From Liriodendron chinense (taxonomy: Eukaryota; Streptophyta; Magnoliopsida; Magnoliales; Magnoliaceae), in assembly GCA_003013855.2 (NCBI GenBank), contig ML058440.1, positions 1,488,001 to 1,552,000 on the forward strand: a stretch of DNA of 64,000 bases, in the 5' to 3' direction. How positions within the stretch are numbered: position 1 is the first letter of the stretch; each line of letters opens with the position of its first letter. A program made the position numbers and the translations under genes. This document shows positions 32,899 through 45,425 of the stretch, in pieces. The notes under the pieces were generated by a model. That model ran no database searches. It was not told where the DNA came from and was given only the letters and a program-made list of their open reading frames with translations.

Positions 32899-35800
32899 GC
32901 TGGTAAAATGGATGGATGGTGCCGATAAGATAGATACATCCACGGTGGTGCCCACAAAGTTTACTGTAACTTACTGAGTTACTCAGTGCGCAATCCGCTT
33001 CCCCCACCCGACAAACCTTTCTCTTCTTAATGTTAACCATTAGCCTTTTTTCTTTTTCGTCCGTTGATTTAAAAGCCATTGATTAGATGTCCAGTATGGC
33101 TCAACTTTAATTACTTTCAAACGGTGTTAGGACCCACTAGATGGAAAGTCCTGACTGAGACATGAACCTGCCGTATGCATTATGTTGGTTTGAAAGCCTT
33201 CACCAATCACATTTGCCATCCTTTCAGGTGGGCCACCCCTATAAGAAAAGAATAGACGGTTTATGAACATTTGCCAGGTAGGATTGTCAAGTGACATGTC
33301 CCACGCATGAGATTGGCATGTGTGCCATCCATGGCGCATGGTCTATATGGGCGCTGTAGATCGTGGATCGGCTTACCTACTTTCGTCCGAGGCTGATCAA
33401 TGTCGGTACCCTGCGCGAACGGTCTGGATAACACTGATATCTTGTAAGAAGTCCGGCCAAGGGACGCGGATTCTTTGAATTCGTAGAACTACCAAAGTCG
33501 GTGGATCCGCGACTGTGGGCCCATCATGATGTATGTGTATTGTATCCACTCCGTCCATCCGTTTTGTCAGATCATTCTAGGGCATGAGCTTTCTATCAGG
33601 CAAGTATTTGAGTTTTCATTTCAAGTAGGAATAAACTTATTAAGGGCTTTTGATGACATATAAACATCATAGCGGGCCTAGAAAGCTTTCAATGGTGGGT
33701 ATTTCCATCCCCAATATTTTTTGTTGTGTGTCCTACATGAGTTTTGATCTCCTTCATTTTTGTGCTCCTGTCCTAATGTGAGCTGCTGAAGCTGATGGAC
33801 GTACCAGATTTCATGGACATTGTAGCGGGCCCCTCGTAACTTGAGCACAGGAAAGACTTGTTGGGTGTCATTACGGTTTGGCCCTTTATACCAATGTTTA
33901 ACAACTGGCATGCCAGATTCTTCGTCGGATTACCCAATAACTTACTCTCCAATGGGCTTTTGGCTCAACCACTAGGCCGAGTCAATCAGAAAAGTCGATT
34001 GAGTTTATGCGAAGATGGAAATATTTAACTCTCCTCGATGTCGATGAGAAATCCAATCTATCTGTTTCTGAAGATCACCTTAGGACAAGCTAAAAAATGA
34101 AGCAGATCGGAAACTCAAATCAGCCATACAATGGGTAACAATGAGAATGGAAGCATCCACCTTGTCATCCAGGTCGTTCAGAAGGTTAAATCTCACTGGG
34201 ATGAATGGAAAAACAAACATTAACCTTGTTGGAAAAAAATCTTTTGTGCCCCAAGAAGGTCAGAAACTATCGGACAATGGATTTTTACTGACATTGCAGT
34301 AGGCCCCACGTAGCTTCAGCCTACAGGAACTTCCTTCCTGTGGACAGGGCCACAAGCAATTCATGTCTGCTTATCTCACTTTAGGATGCGCCGTTTGATT
34401 GGTTACAAGATGATTGCACGCTAAAATGAGGTAGATCCAAAACTCAGTGGGCTAGGCCACACAAAACAAGGGGGATTGAATTTCCACTGTTAGAAATTTG
34501 GTACGGACCACGAGTTTTAGATCTGGATAATATTTGTGTTTTCAGTTCATCTTAGTGGGAATAACCTTATTAACTGCTTGGATGGTATATAAATATCATG
34601 GTGAGCTCCAAGACAGTTTCAACGGTGGTCATTTTCATTCCTGCTACATCCTTTCCTGTGGCCCATGAGAGTTTTAGATATGCCTATCTTTCTATATTCT
34701 TATCCCACTTTGAGCTTAGGAAACTGATGACGGGAGTGGATTTCTCATAGGCATAGCAGTCGATCCCACGTGGCTTTGGCCTACAGGAACGGGAGCGGTG
34801 TACCTATGCCCATATGCACAATGGTGACAGTCATCAAGGGTGAGGGCCGAGAGAGGAGGGACGCCAAATGACTCGCGAGTTGCCGGAGAAAAGTGAGTAG
34901 GGTGGGCGGTTAACAGGTTAATGAATCACGAGTCAACTCGCTAGACTCACTGATCCACTGGACTCACCATGCTTTTGATGAAGTCGAGTTTTTAACAGCT
35001 GCTTTACACGTGATTGTGGTGGCCTGATGAAGTCCGCTAGCGTCAGGACTACTAATTAACAGTAACTATATATGAATATGCAGTTTATACCCTCAAGTTA
35101 AATGGATATGTATTATAAAATCAGAACCGTTTAAAAATTAGGTAAGGTCAGGTGATATATCACTCTGTACGGTCCACCTAGCATACCCTATCATGGGCAT
35201 CATTATCCTTACAGTTTCCTGTGATGTGGTCCACTTGAGCTTTTGATATACTTCAATTTTGATATCATGCCCAACAATGAGCTGGTAAAATAGATGGACG
35301 GTGCCGATAAGACAGATACATCCACGGTGGCCCCCACAAAGTTTACTGTAACTAACTGAGTTACTCAGTGCCCAATCCACTTCCCCACCCGACAAACCTT
35401 TCTTTTCTTAATGTTAACCATTAGCCTTTTTTCTTTTTTGTCCGTTGATTTAAAAGCCACTGATTAGATGTCCAGTATGGCTCAACTTTAATTACTTTCA
35501 ATCCGTGTTAGGACCCACTAGATAAAAAGTCCCGATTGAGACATCAACCTGCGGTATGCATTATGTTAATTTGAAAGCCTTCACCAATCACATTTGCCGT
35601 CCTGCAAGGTGGGCCACCCCTATGCGAAAAGAATGAACGGTTTATGAACATTTGCCAGGTAGGATCGTCAAGTGACATGTCCCACGCATGAGATTGGCAT
35701 GTGTGCCATCCATGGTGCGTGGTATATATGGGTGCCGTAGACCGTGGATTGGCTTACCTACTTTCGTCCAGGTCTGATCAATGCCGGTACCCTGCGCGAA

Positions 35801-36948
35801 CGGTCTGGATACCACTGATATCTTGTAAGAAGTCTGGCCAAGGGATGCGGATTCTTTGAATCCTGAGAGCTGCCAAAGTCGGTGGATCTGCGGCTGTGGG
35901 CCCATCATGACGTATGTGTTTTGTATCCATGCAGTCCATCCGTTTTGTCAGATCATTCTAGGGCATGAGCTTTCTATCAGTCAAGTATTTGAGTTTTCAT
36001 TTCGAGTAGGAATAAACTTATTAAGGGCTTTGATGACATATAAACATCATAGTGGGCCCAGAAAGCTTTCAATGGTGGGTATTTCCATCCCAGTATTTTT
36101 TGTCGTGTGTCCTACATGAGTTTTGATCTCCCTCATTTTCCGCTCCTGTCCTAATGTGACCTGCTGAAGCTGATGAACGCTACCAGATTTCATGGACAAT
36201 GTAGTGGGCCCCTTGTAACTTGAGCACAGGAAAGACTTGCTGGGTGTCATTATGGTTTGACCCTTTATATCAATGTTTAACAACCAGCATGCCAGATTCT
36301 TCGTCCGATTACCCAATGACTCACTCTCCAATGGGCTATTGGCTCAACCACTAGGCCGAGTCAATCGGAAAACTCGATTGGGTTTATGTAAAGATGGAAA
36401 TATTCAACTCTCCTTGATGTCTGTGAGAAATCCAATTCATCTGTCTGTTTCTGAAGATCACATCTTCGTAGGACGGCTTAAAAAATGAAGCAGATCCAAA
36501 ACTCAAATCAGCCTTACAACAGGTAACAATGAGAATGGAAGCATCCACCGTGTCATCCAAATCGTTCAGAAAGTTAATCTCACTGGGATGAATTGAAAAA
36601 CAAACATTAACCTTGTTGGAAAAAAAAACTTTTGTGGCCCCACAAAGATGAGAAACTATTGGACAATGGATTTTTCACTGACATTGTGGTGGGCCCCACA
36701 TAGCTTCAGCCTACAGGAATTTCCTTCCTGTGGACAGGGCCACAGGCAATTCACATCTGCTTATCTTGAATGAGCCGTTTGATTGGTTACAAGATGATTG
36801 CATGCTAAAATGAGGTAGATCCAAAACTTAGTGGGTCATGCCACACGAAACAAGTGGGGATTGAATCTCCACCGTTAGAAATTTGGTACAGACCACAAGT
36901 TTTAGATCTGGATAATATTGTGTTTTCAGTTCAACTTAGTGGGAATAA

Positions 36949-37588
36949 CCCGTTTGGCACCATGGATTTGAGGAGAAGTGAGGAGGAGTGGATTCCATGA
37001 TATGAATTCTCACCGATTCCACTTCTTGTCAATTCCAGATTTTCTGTTTGGCAGTCAAGATTTGAGAGAAATCAAACATGAAGGAATGGACGGTGTAAAT
37101 TTTAATCCCATCATATGCCTACCGTATTAGCCTCGATTTTTAAATCCATGCCATTCATCCATTTTTACATATCATTTTATGCCAAGATCCAAAAAATAAA
37201 GCAAATCCACATCTAAAGTGGACCATAAAACAAGAAAAAATGGAGAGTGAGACCTTTATGATGCACAAAAGTCTTCCATTAAACTGAGATTTGTGTGGTC
37301 CCTTCATCCTGGTCCTTGTGACCTTATCAACAAGTTGGATGGAAAATGTACATCATGTTGGGTCCCATAGTTAGGGACACATTATGGTGGGTCCCACGTT
37401 GGGAAGGATTTCTCCTCAAATCCCGCCTTTTTTTTAGGATTTGAAAAAGGGCTAAAAGTGCCTTTTTGAGTTCTCCTGGATTCCACTCAAATCCACTTCT
37501 CTTCAAATCCATGGTGCCAAACATAATAAAGCAACCAGTTTCTCCTCCTTTCCCTCACTTTCTCCTGGAATCCAGGGTGCCAAACGGG
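36949..37588. mobile_element. MITE with CCCGTTTGGC ends inside array unit 3
   Basis: The ends CCCGTTTGGCACCATGGATT and GGAATCCAGGGTGCCAAACGGG are inverted. Array unit 2 gives the uninterrupted sequence 'GGGAATAACCTTATTAACTG' near 34557, so the insertion is certain. A clean duplication is not visible; TAA precedes and CCATTA follows. A second inner set of similar ends near 37440-37520 suggests a composite element. 'GTTTGGC' ends suit PIF/Harbinger or hAT. Confidence 0.7.
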
Positions 37589-38630
37589 CCATTATTAACA
37601 GCTTGGATGGTATATAAATATCATGGTGAGCTCAAAGACGGCTTCAACTGTGGTCATTTTCATTCCTGCTTCATCATTTCTTGTGGCCCATGAGAGCTTT
37701 AGATATGCTTGTCTTTCTATATTCTTATCCCACATGGGGCCCATGAGAGCTTTAGATATGCTTGCCTTTCTATATTCTTATCCCACTTGGAGCTTGGGAA
37801 ACTGATGAGGATTTCTCATAGGCATAGCGGTGAATCCACGTCGCTTTGGCCTACAGGAACTTACTGTTGGGAGCGGCGTACCTATGCTATATGCACAATG
37901 GTGACGTCATCGAGGGTGAGAGCGAGAGAGAGGAGGAACGCAAAATGACTCGCGAGTTGCAGGAGAAAAGCAAGTAGGGCGGGTGGTTAACAGGTTAATG
38001 ACTCACGAGTCAACTCGCCAGACTCACGGATCCACTGGACTCACCAATCACCATGCTTCCGAGGAAGTCGATTTTTTCAGCTTCTAGACGCTGCTTTACA
38101 TGTGATTGTAGTGGCCTGATGAAGTCCGCTAGCGTCATGACTGTTAATTAACAGTAACTATAAATATGCAGTTTATACCCTCAAATCAGAACCGTTAAAA
38201 ATTAGGTAAGGTCGGGTGATATATCATTCAGTACGGTCCACCTAGCATACCCAATCATGGACGTCATTATCCTCACTGTTTCCTGTGATGTGGTCTACTT
38301 GAGCTTTTGATTTACTTCAATTTTGATATCATGCCCAACCATGAGTTGGAAAAATGGATGGACGGTACCGGTAAGACACATGCATCCACAGTGGCCCCAC
38401 AAAGTTTGCTATAGCTGAGTTACTTAGTGCCGAATCCACTTCCCCACCCGACAAACCTTTCCCTTCTTAATCACCTTACGACGTAATGTTAACCATTAGC
38501 CTTTTTGCTTTTTCGCCGGTTTGATAAAAGGCCGCTGATTAGATGTCCAGCATGGCTCAACTTTAATTACTTTCAATCCGTGTTAGGACCCACTAGATGA
38601 AAAGTCCTGATTGAGACATCAACCTGCCAT

Positions 38631-38909
38631 GGGCGCGGATTTCCTGCGAAAGCCTTGCGCAGGAATTTCCTGCGCTGGGAACCAAGGTGGGCCCACAGTG
38701 ATTTTTTTGATAAATCCACCCCGTCCATCCGTTTTGGGAGCTCATTTTAGGCCACTAAAACAAAATTGAACCGGATCCAAGACTGAAGTGGGCCGAAAAC
38801 GTGAGATTTGAACGTCCACAGTTGAAATATTTGTGGAGCCACAGTAGTCTTGAATCAGGATAATATTTGTGTTTTCAGTTCATCCCAGTAGTAGTGACGT
38901 TATGAACTC
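38631..38909. mobile_element. Half Mutator-like MITE retaining a 10-bp duplication
   Basis: The left end GGGCGCGGATTTCCTGCGAA, with inner palindrome CTTGCGCAGG..CCTGCGC, matches the 39075 element. The right end stops at a mid-element sequence (TAGTGACGTTATGAACTC). AACCTGCCAT occurs at 38621-38630 and 38910-38919, so both borders are preserved although the right terminal repeat is absent. Confidence 0.7.
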
Positions 38910-39074
38910 AACCTGCCATATGTATTATGTTTATTTGAAAGCCCTTACCCAATCACATTTGCCTTCCTGCCAGGTGGGCCACCCATATGGAAAGGAATGA
39001 ACGGGTTATGAACATTTGCCAGGTAGGATCGTCAAGTGACATGTCCCACGCACGAGATTGGCATGTGTGCCATC

Positions 39075-39604
39075 GGGCGCAGACTGCATGCGAAAGGCGC
39101 CTTTTGCAGGCATCTCCTGCGCAAGGAATATGGGTGGGGCCCACGTGAGGTTTGTGAGAACTCTACGTCCGTCCAACCGTTTTGTGAGATCATTTTAGGT
39201 GTTGCTACAAAAAATGAACAGGATCCAAAATTCAAGTAAGCTGCAATAAAGCAAAAGGTGTGTAGGGAAATTCTTACCATTGAAACCTTTATGGTGTCCA
39301 CAATGATGTTTATATGCCATCCATACCATTCATAATGTCATTCCTGCTGAGATGAACTGAAAACACAAATATTATCCTGATTCGAAACTTCAATGGCCCC
39401 ACGAATATTTCAACTGTGGAAGTTCAATCGTCATGTTTTCGGCCCACTTAAGTCTTGGATTCTGTTCAATTTTGGTCGCAATGCCTAAAATGATCTCACA
39501 AAACGGTTGGACGGCGTAGAGTTTTCACAAACCTCACGGTGGGCCCCACCCACATTCCTTGCGCAGGAGATGCCTGCGAAAGGCTTTGCAGGCAATCCGC
39601 GCCC
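39075..39604. mobile_element. Mutator-like MITE with perfect 9-bp duplication inside array unit 3
   Basis: It begins GGGCGCAGACTGCATGCGAA and ends TTGCAGGCAATCCGCGCCC. TGTGCCATC lies at 39066-39074 and 39605-39613. Subterminal CTCCTGCGCAAGGAAT is repeated inverted near the right end, then the common GGGGCCCACGTGAGG module. Unit 2 shows the empty site 'GCATGTGTGCCATCCATGG' near 35698. Confidence 0.88.
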
Positions 39605-39619
39605 TGTGCCATCCACGGT

Positions 39620-40154
39620 TAGGGCTGTAAATGGTCGGGTCCGAGGCGGGTTTAGCCAAAACTAGACCCACCCATTTACCAAACAGGTCTGGGTCCAAAT
39701 TTTAGACCCAGACCCTTTTACTAAATGGGCGGGTCCAGGTCGGGTCTAAGTCAGCCCATCAAACCCATTTATAAATGGGTCCGAGTCTGGTAGAGGGAGA
39801 TCCACCCAGACCCATTTATAAATGAGCCGGGTCTAATGGGTCTGGGTCTGGATCAAGTATGCAAGCATTTTACAAGGCTTAAAACCGGGTCTAGACGGGT
39901 CTAGGCTGGACGGGTCCCTTGTAACATAGACCAAACCCGCCCACTTACTAAATGAGTTTGGGTCGGGTCGGGTCGGGTCGGGTCGGGTCGGATCGGGCCT
40001 AACATAAAGGAAACTAGACCCAGACCCGTTTAACAAATGGGTCTATTCTTGGACCCAGACCCGTACCATTTAACAAATGAGTCGGGTCTAGGTCGGGTCT
40101 AAATGGGTTGGGTCTGGGTACCCCATCGGGTCCACTGACCCATTTACAGCTCTA
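39620..40154. mobile_element. hAT-type GGGTC-rich element (copy 3) inside array unit 3
   Basis: TAGGGCTGTAAATGGTCGGG to GACCCATTTACAGCTCTA with TCCACGGT at 39612-39619 and 40155-40162. It contains a GGGTC pentamer run at about 39955-39995 (seven units, one altered). Its target overlaps the right duplication of the neighbouring Mutator-like MITE. Confidence 0.88.
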
Positions 40155-40409
40155 TCCACGGTGCGTGGTATATATGGGCGCCGTAGACCGTGGATCGGCT
40201 TACCTACTTTCGTCTAGGGCTGATCAATGCCGGTACCCTGCGCGAACGGTCTGGATAGGGCTGATATCTTGTAGGAAGTCCGGCCAAGGGACGCGGATTC
40301 TTTGAATCCGGAGAACTACCAAAGTCCGCGACTGTGGGCCCGTCATGATGTATGTGTTTTATATCCACGCCGTCCATCTGTTTTGTCAGATCATTCAAGG
40401 GCATGATAC

Positions 40410-40970
40410 CGAAGCAAATCAAATCATCGGTGGACCACATTGCCGGAAAGAGTAGCGATTGAAGGCTGACCGTTAAAAACTTGCTAGGCCTGTCGAAGAG
40501 AACTATGTTCTGGGAGAAGCTGCATAACAGAAGCTCTAAAATTGTACCTAGAAATAAATTCGCTCGTCTGAAGAGTGAGGAGGACCCACACGCATGAACT
40601 TGTGGATTTTATCAGCAGCACGTACATGATATCGTGGCCATTCATCAGGTAGTTATCTTAGTGAAAATTCATTGAGCATAAATAGTCTGATACGCTCATC
40701 AGATGGGCCGTACTTGTTATTCAACTTTCTAGTGTCCTTTTTCTTTTTAAACCGTCCATTTTCCTCGTACACTCGTGCCCCTCGTGACCGGCACACAACT
40801 TTTTGAATTTTAAACAAGCTAACCTGTGACTGTGAGGCCCACCTAATGGACGGATGTCGCACTCAAATTTGCCACGTGTAACGCGATGAAAATACTCAAT
40901 CTCAAACGTGCGACTCCCTTATGTCGTCTAAACTCTATTCAAATTTCGTACTCCTGTTCTGCCTCGGCGA
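40410..40970. other. Upstream region of the TPXL gene
   Basis: Mostly unique-looking, with a few common-repeat words ('CGTCCATTTTCC', 'GAGGCCCACCTAATGG'). No gene seen. Confidence 0.4.
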
Positions 40971-40976
40971 TATAAA
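40971..40976 (+). promoter_or_regulatory. Candidate TATA box for the TPXL gene
   Basis: TATAAA in 'GGCGATATAAAGTCC', 260 bp before the ATG, followed by a CT-rich leader with a (CT)n tract at about 41054-41083. A second candidate, CTTTATAAAAAC at 41101-41112, lies nearer the start; sequence alone does not decide between them. Confidence 0.5.
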
Positions 40977-41049
40977 GTCCACGTCTCCGCTGCCGTTCTA
41001 TCCTTTCTTGCCGCACTGCATTCAAGAAAACTCCGCCATTTTCTCCGTT

Positions 41050-41085
<36 letters not shown>

Positions 41086-41230
41086 CATTTATTGCCATTG
41101 CTTTATAAAAACAGCAGCAGAAGAAGAAGCTACACTACGGCAGAGGGGAATGGATTGAAGAAAAATCCGGAAATCTATGATACTTGTACCTCGTATCTTC
41201 TTCTGACAATATCGTCTCCGTTGCGAGGAG

Positions 41231-43864
41231 ATGGACGAGAAAATGGAGGATACCGTCGATGAATGCTTCCACTATCTTGAAATCGATCTCGACTACGAGT
41301 TCGATGCCTCTCGCTACTTCGACTTCAGCCGGAGGGAATCCCTCTCCGAAGCTCGAAAAGCCGAGCTCTGGTTTGAGACCGCCGGCAGCTATCCCCCTTC
41401 ACGTAAGATGAAACCCTAGATAGTGTCTAATCTTTATTTCTTGATGTCTGACTTTTTATGAGTATTCGTTTGTTGGATAATGCAGATGATAGGAATTATT
41501 GTTGTTTGTTTTGTCTATAATACGCCATCTTCTTGATTTCAAATGAGGTGGATTATTTTATTTGATTATTTTATTGAGAATTTGGATTCTTTCTCTTTTA
41601 TTGTGGATTGGGTTAAAGTAAAACAATCACATTTTGAATTGGGGAATGGTATAGTGAGATGATTTTGACAATGTAGTTTGTTCTGATTGGCCTTGTACAG
41701 TGGGGCCCACCTTTTGACGACAGGCAACAGTTGGTCGTGGATTTGATTCACAGCCTTTATCTTTGAACTGCTTGGGCTGGGAGTAATCAAGATTTAGATT
41801 TTGGTAGGTCTGGTGTGGCACATTGCTAGCTTTGCTGCTGGTCCATGTAGCAATGGAACTCAATGCACCATCATTTACTGTGCTATGATAGGCTTCATTA
41901 TCAAAGTCTAAGACATGAGCTGTTCAACTGTGTAAATTGGTGTTCCTTTTTTATTTTATTTTTTAAACTCTCATAGTGTAGTTATTGTAGCCACTTATAA
42001 GTAATAGTAGTTTACAATTCAACTATAACCACAACTCAATCAATTATATTTCAAGGTGATATCGTAAGTCATTAACACATACTGCATGCCTTGGACAAAC
42101 AATTCTTCATCAGTCACAATTTAATTTTCGATATCCCTAGTTCATATCAAAGTTCTGTACATCTTTTTTTTTTTCCTACTTTAAAAAAAAATCTTTTTGA
42201 ATGTTTTTGAGGCTATGCCTTGGTATGGTGCATATGCCATATGCCTTGTGTCATAGGGCTTGACCACCTCAATTATTTGCCCCCTTAGTTACCTTCTCAA
42301 AGGATGCCCCTTGAATTCTTCCTATGTTAAAATATTTTGTCATTATTTTTTTGGGCTATACGCCTCAGTACTCCTCAAGCCTTATGTCTCACCTCATAGG
42401 GCTCAACTGTCTCAACTACTCACACCATTAAAAACCTTCTCGAAGGACACCCCAAGTCCCGTTTGAACATGATCCTTGCCAATTTTTTGAGTCAACTGTC
42501 TCCTTTTTAGGTCACTGACTTGATGGCTTCCACAGTATAATTGCCTCGCATTGTAGTATCTATGTAGTGGACATGACCCACAAAATCAATAGTCTTGATC
42601 ACATAAACAAGTTCCACATGTACAGAAGAGAAGCTTTTGTGTGGACTTCATAGAAGTTCATGAGGCACATTTGTCATTATAGCATCCTAAAACTGCACAC
42701 ACAGCTATGCAACGAGGTCAGGGAATGGCTTCTGCAGCCGCAAACGCTGGTGCGCATATCCTCATTTCAACGTTTTTAATTCCCACAACCACAGATCCAT
42801 GCCTATAGTTTTGGGGTCATCTTATTATGCTCAGATCAAGCATCTCAAAGTTGACTACTATTCATTTGAGTACATAAGTTATTAGCAGAAAGATATAAAG
42901 AGGTGTTGTTAAGTCCTTTGAAAACAAGGTCACCGATTTTTTGATGACACAGAGATGGTTACTTCCAAGTTTTTGATGCACCACTGACTGCAATTAGTGT
43001 GAGGGGAAGTGTTAAAGTCATGATGTTTACTTTACCATAATCAATGGTACAATCATAGACGGAATGTGATTGTCGTGCATGGCCAAACATGCCCTGCTAT
43101 TCTTTAGGGGTGGGGAAATCTCTAACTGTAAATCTTTATTTACCGGACGAATGAATCATGTGGCGCTTAATGTTGCTTTGGAAATTTCAGCCTCTCTTCA
43201 GTTACATCTGGAATTTTCACCGGTCATTGGGTTTGTCACCTTAATCCACTAAACTAGGAAAGGCTGAAAGCCTTTTGACTTTGTCATGCCATTTGGTTGA
43301 CCTATTGTTATAGTAATTGAATATTGTTTTTTCTTTTGTATTATCCTGCGTACATTTTTCAATTTCATCAAGTAATTCAAATGCATATGCTTCTTTTTTT
43401 TTAAAAAACTTCTGCCTTTTCAGCTTATATTGTAAAGCTGCATTTGAGGGAAGATGTCCTTGTAGAAGATGTGAGTACGCTTCCAGAACCTAAAGATGTG
43501 AAATACACAAATTCTATTACCAATTCAGATATCAGCATGGGCTCCAACTCTTCTGGACCAGCTGAAAATTATAGAGGTATCATTTTCTGTCATTTCAGAC
43601 CATGATGGTACTAGCATGTCAATGCCTCAACTCATATCAAACTTTCTATAGACTATGATGCTTTCTTTCATAAACATGCGTGTATTATGACCCTATCAAA
43701 ACAACATTTTTACAGACTCAATGGATTTTCCATTTAATAGAGGTTACTATGAATTTAATCGAGTTTCTTTCATGATCGATACCATCATATGTTCTCCAGT
43801 TCAATCATTTTATGTCATTATGTTGACACTTCCATAGAAAAATTGCTCGTAATTTTTATTTGCT

Positions 43865-43896
<32 letters not shown>

Positions 43897-45391
43897 TTTA
43901 ATCTGGAGAACCTTGACTTATGTTTGTGTCCTGGCTCAACTCTTCAACGTTGATTAACTTGGTCAGGTTGGAGTGCTAACCTAGATAGTCTTGTAGCAGC
44001 TATATTAATTTCTTTAAAGAATCTCCATGGAAATACTCAGATATTTTTCTGTTGGATATATGCTTTCTCTTATTCTGACAGTAGTAGTTGCAAGAAAAAT
44101 TTATTTCTACTTGCTGAAAATTAACATTTTCCCCAAATGAGTTGAAAAATGTAAAAATTGGGTTAGCTATTCCTGGTGCTGCATGACTGTACCATGATGA
44201 TTCTTGACGGCTTCAAGCTGCTCTTTAAGCATCCATCCATGCTGATGATTGTTATCATGGTGTTAACAAGAGGGCTTTCTACTTTCTTAATAAGAAAATT
44301 AGGAAAAGGAAATGTTATGGTTGCTTTGTTTTATTTTTATTTTGAGAGATGATTTTTTTTTTTTTTTTGTTTATTTTATGATAGTTGCTTAAGAGGGAAG
44401 CAGGGCAGGCAGCAGTCCCACAGGCAAGGGAAACCATAATGTAATGGGGTCTCCACATATGGAATTTTGATTCCAGATGGATCCTCCTGTGTGTGTGAAA
44501 TAAATAATCAGTTACAGTTATGCTATGTGGAAAAATTCATTTTAGGGTGTTGATGTTATATTATGTGAGGATAAATTTTAGTTCTAATATTGCTTGTATG
44601 AGAAGAATCACAATTTGGACATCCACAAAATACTCCACAAATCTTATCTACTCAGCAATATTAGTACAATCTTGAAATATTTTTTTTTTTTTTGTTAAAT
44701 GCTCCTGAAAGATTTTGATTTTAAAAGTAGTAGCAATCTTATCAATCAGCACTCAGCAGTATCTGTACAATCTTGAACTATTATTTTTTATGAACTGCTT
44801 CCAAGAAAAGTTACTTCCATTATTTATGAAAATTTGAAGTCAGTAACATTGTTATGCATTTGAGCAAGAAAGTTAAAATATATAGGTTTCTAAATTCATC
44901 TGCAGAAATAACTAACCTCATAGCATTCAAGTCTCTTTTTATCACTAGAGCTGCACACGAGCCGAGCTCAAGCCGAGCTTTACAAAGCTTGAGCTTGGCT
45001 TGAGCATCGAGCTCAAAACAGCCGCTCGAACTTAGGTTGCTAGTCGAGCCGATCGAGCTTTGTTCGAGCCAAGCCGAGCTTTGTCTTTTTTTTTATTTTT
45101 TTTTTATACAAGTGTATAAAAAAAACTGACGGCTTCCCCAATCCGACCCAAAAAAACCCCAACAAAACCCCATTGGCATTCTCTATTTCAAAAAAAGAAA
45201 GAAAGAAAAAAAAAGCCTACTTTGTTAATGCTGGGGGCCTGGGGCGTTCCGTCCGCGTTCATTGCTAGGTTGGGAGTCAGGACTCAAGTGTTCGACTGCA
45301 GTGCCGGGTGCGGTGCAGCAATGCGAATCATGACTCAGGTGTTCGCTGCTCGCTGGATCGTGGAGGAAGGAAGCCGGAGGGAGGAGAGAGA

Positions 45392-45425
<34 letters not shown>

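Larger units (their letters stand above)
30745..40409. repeat. Tandem array of ~2.38-kb units, three full and one partial
   Basis: Anchors recur in order. 'TTCTATCAGKCAAGTATT' is at 30753, 33591 and 35972. 'CTAGGCCGAGTCAATCRGAAAA' is near 31133, 33973 and 36353. 'GCCGTTTGATTGGTTACAAG' is near 31495, 34390 and 36774. 'CGAGTCAACTCGC' is near 32041, 34929 and 38000. 'CTTACCTACTTTCGTC' is at 33371, 35751 and 40199. The second-to-third spacing is 2379-2384 bp. The others are lengthened by insertions (32398-32898 in unit 1; four in unit 3). Unit 1 lacks ~58 bp present in the other two. A fourth copy is cut off near 40409. The units carry fragments of the common MITE family and no credible coding sequence. 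Confidence 0.85.

Noticed and set aside
40921..41262. 113-codon frame over the TPXL leader
   Set aside because: Begins upstream of the candidate TATA box and ends inside exon 1 in another frame; Ser-Leu repeats come from the (CT)n tract.
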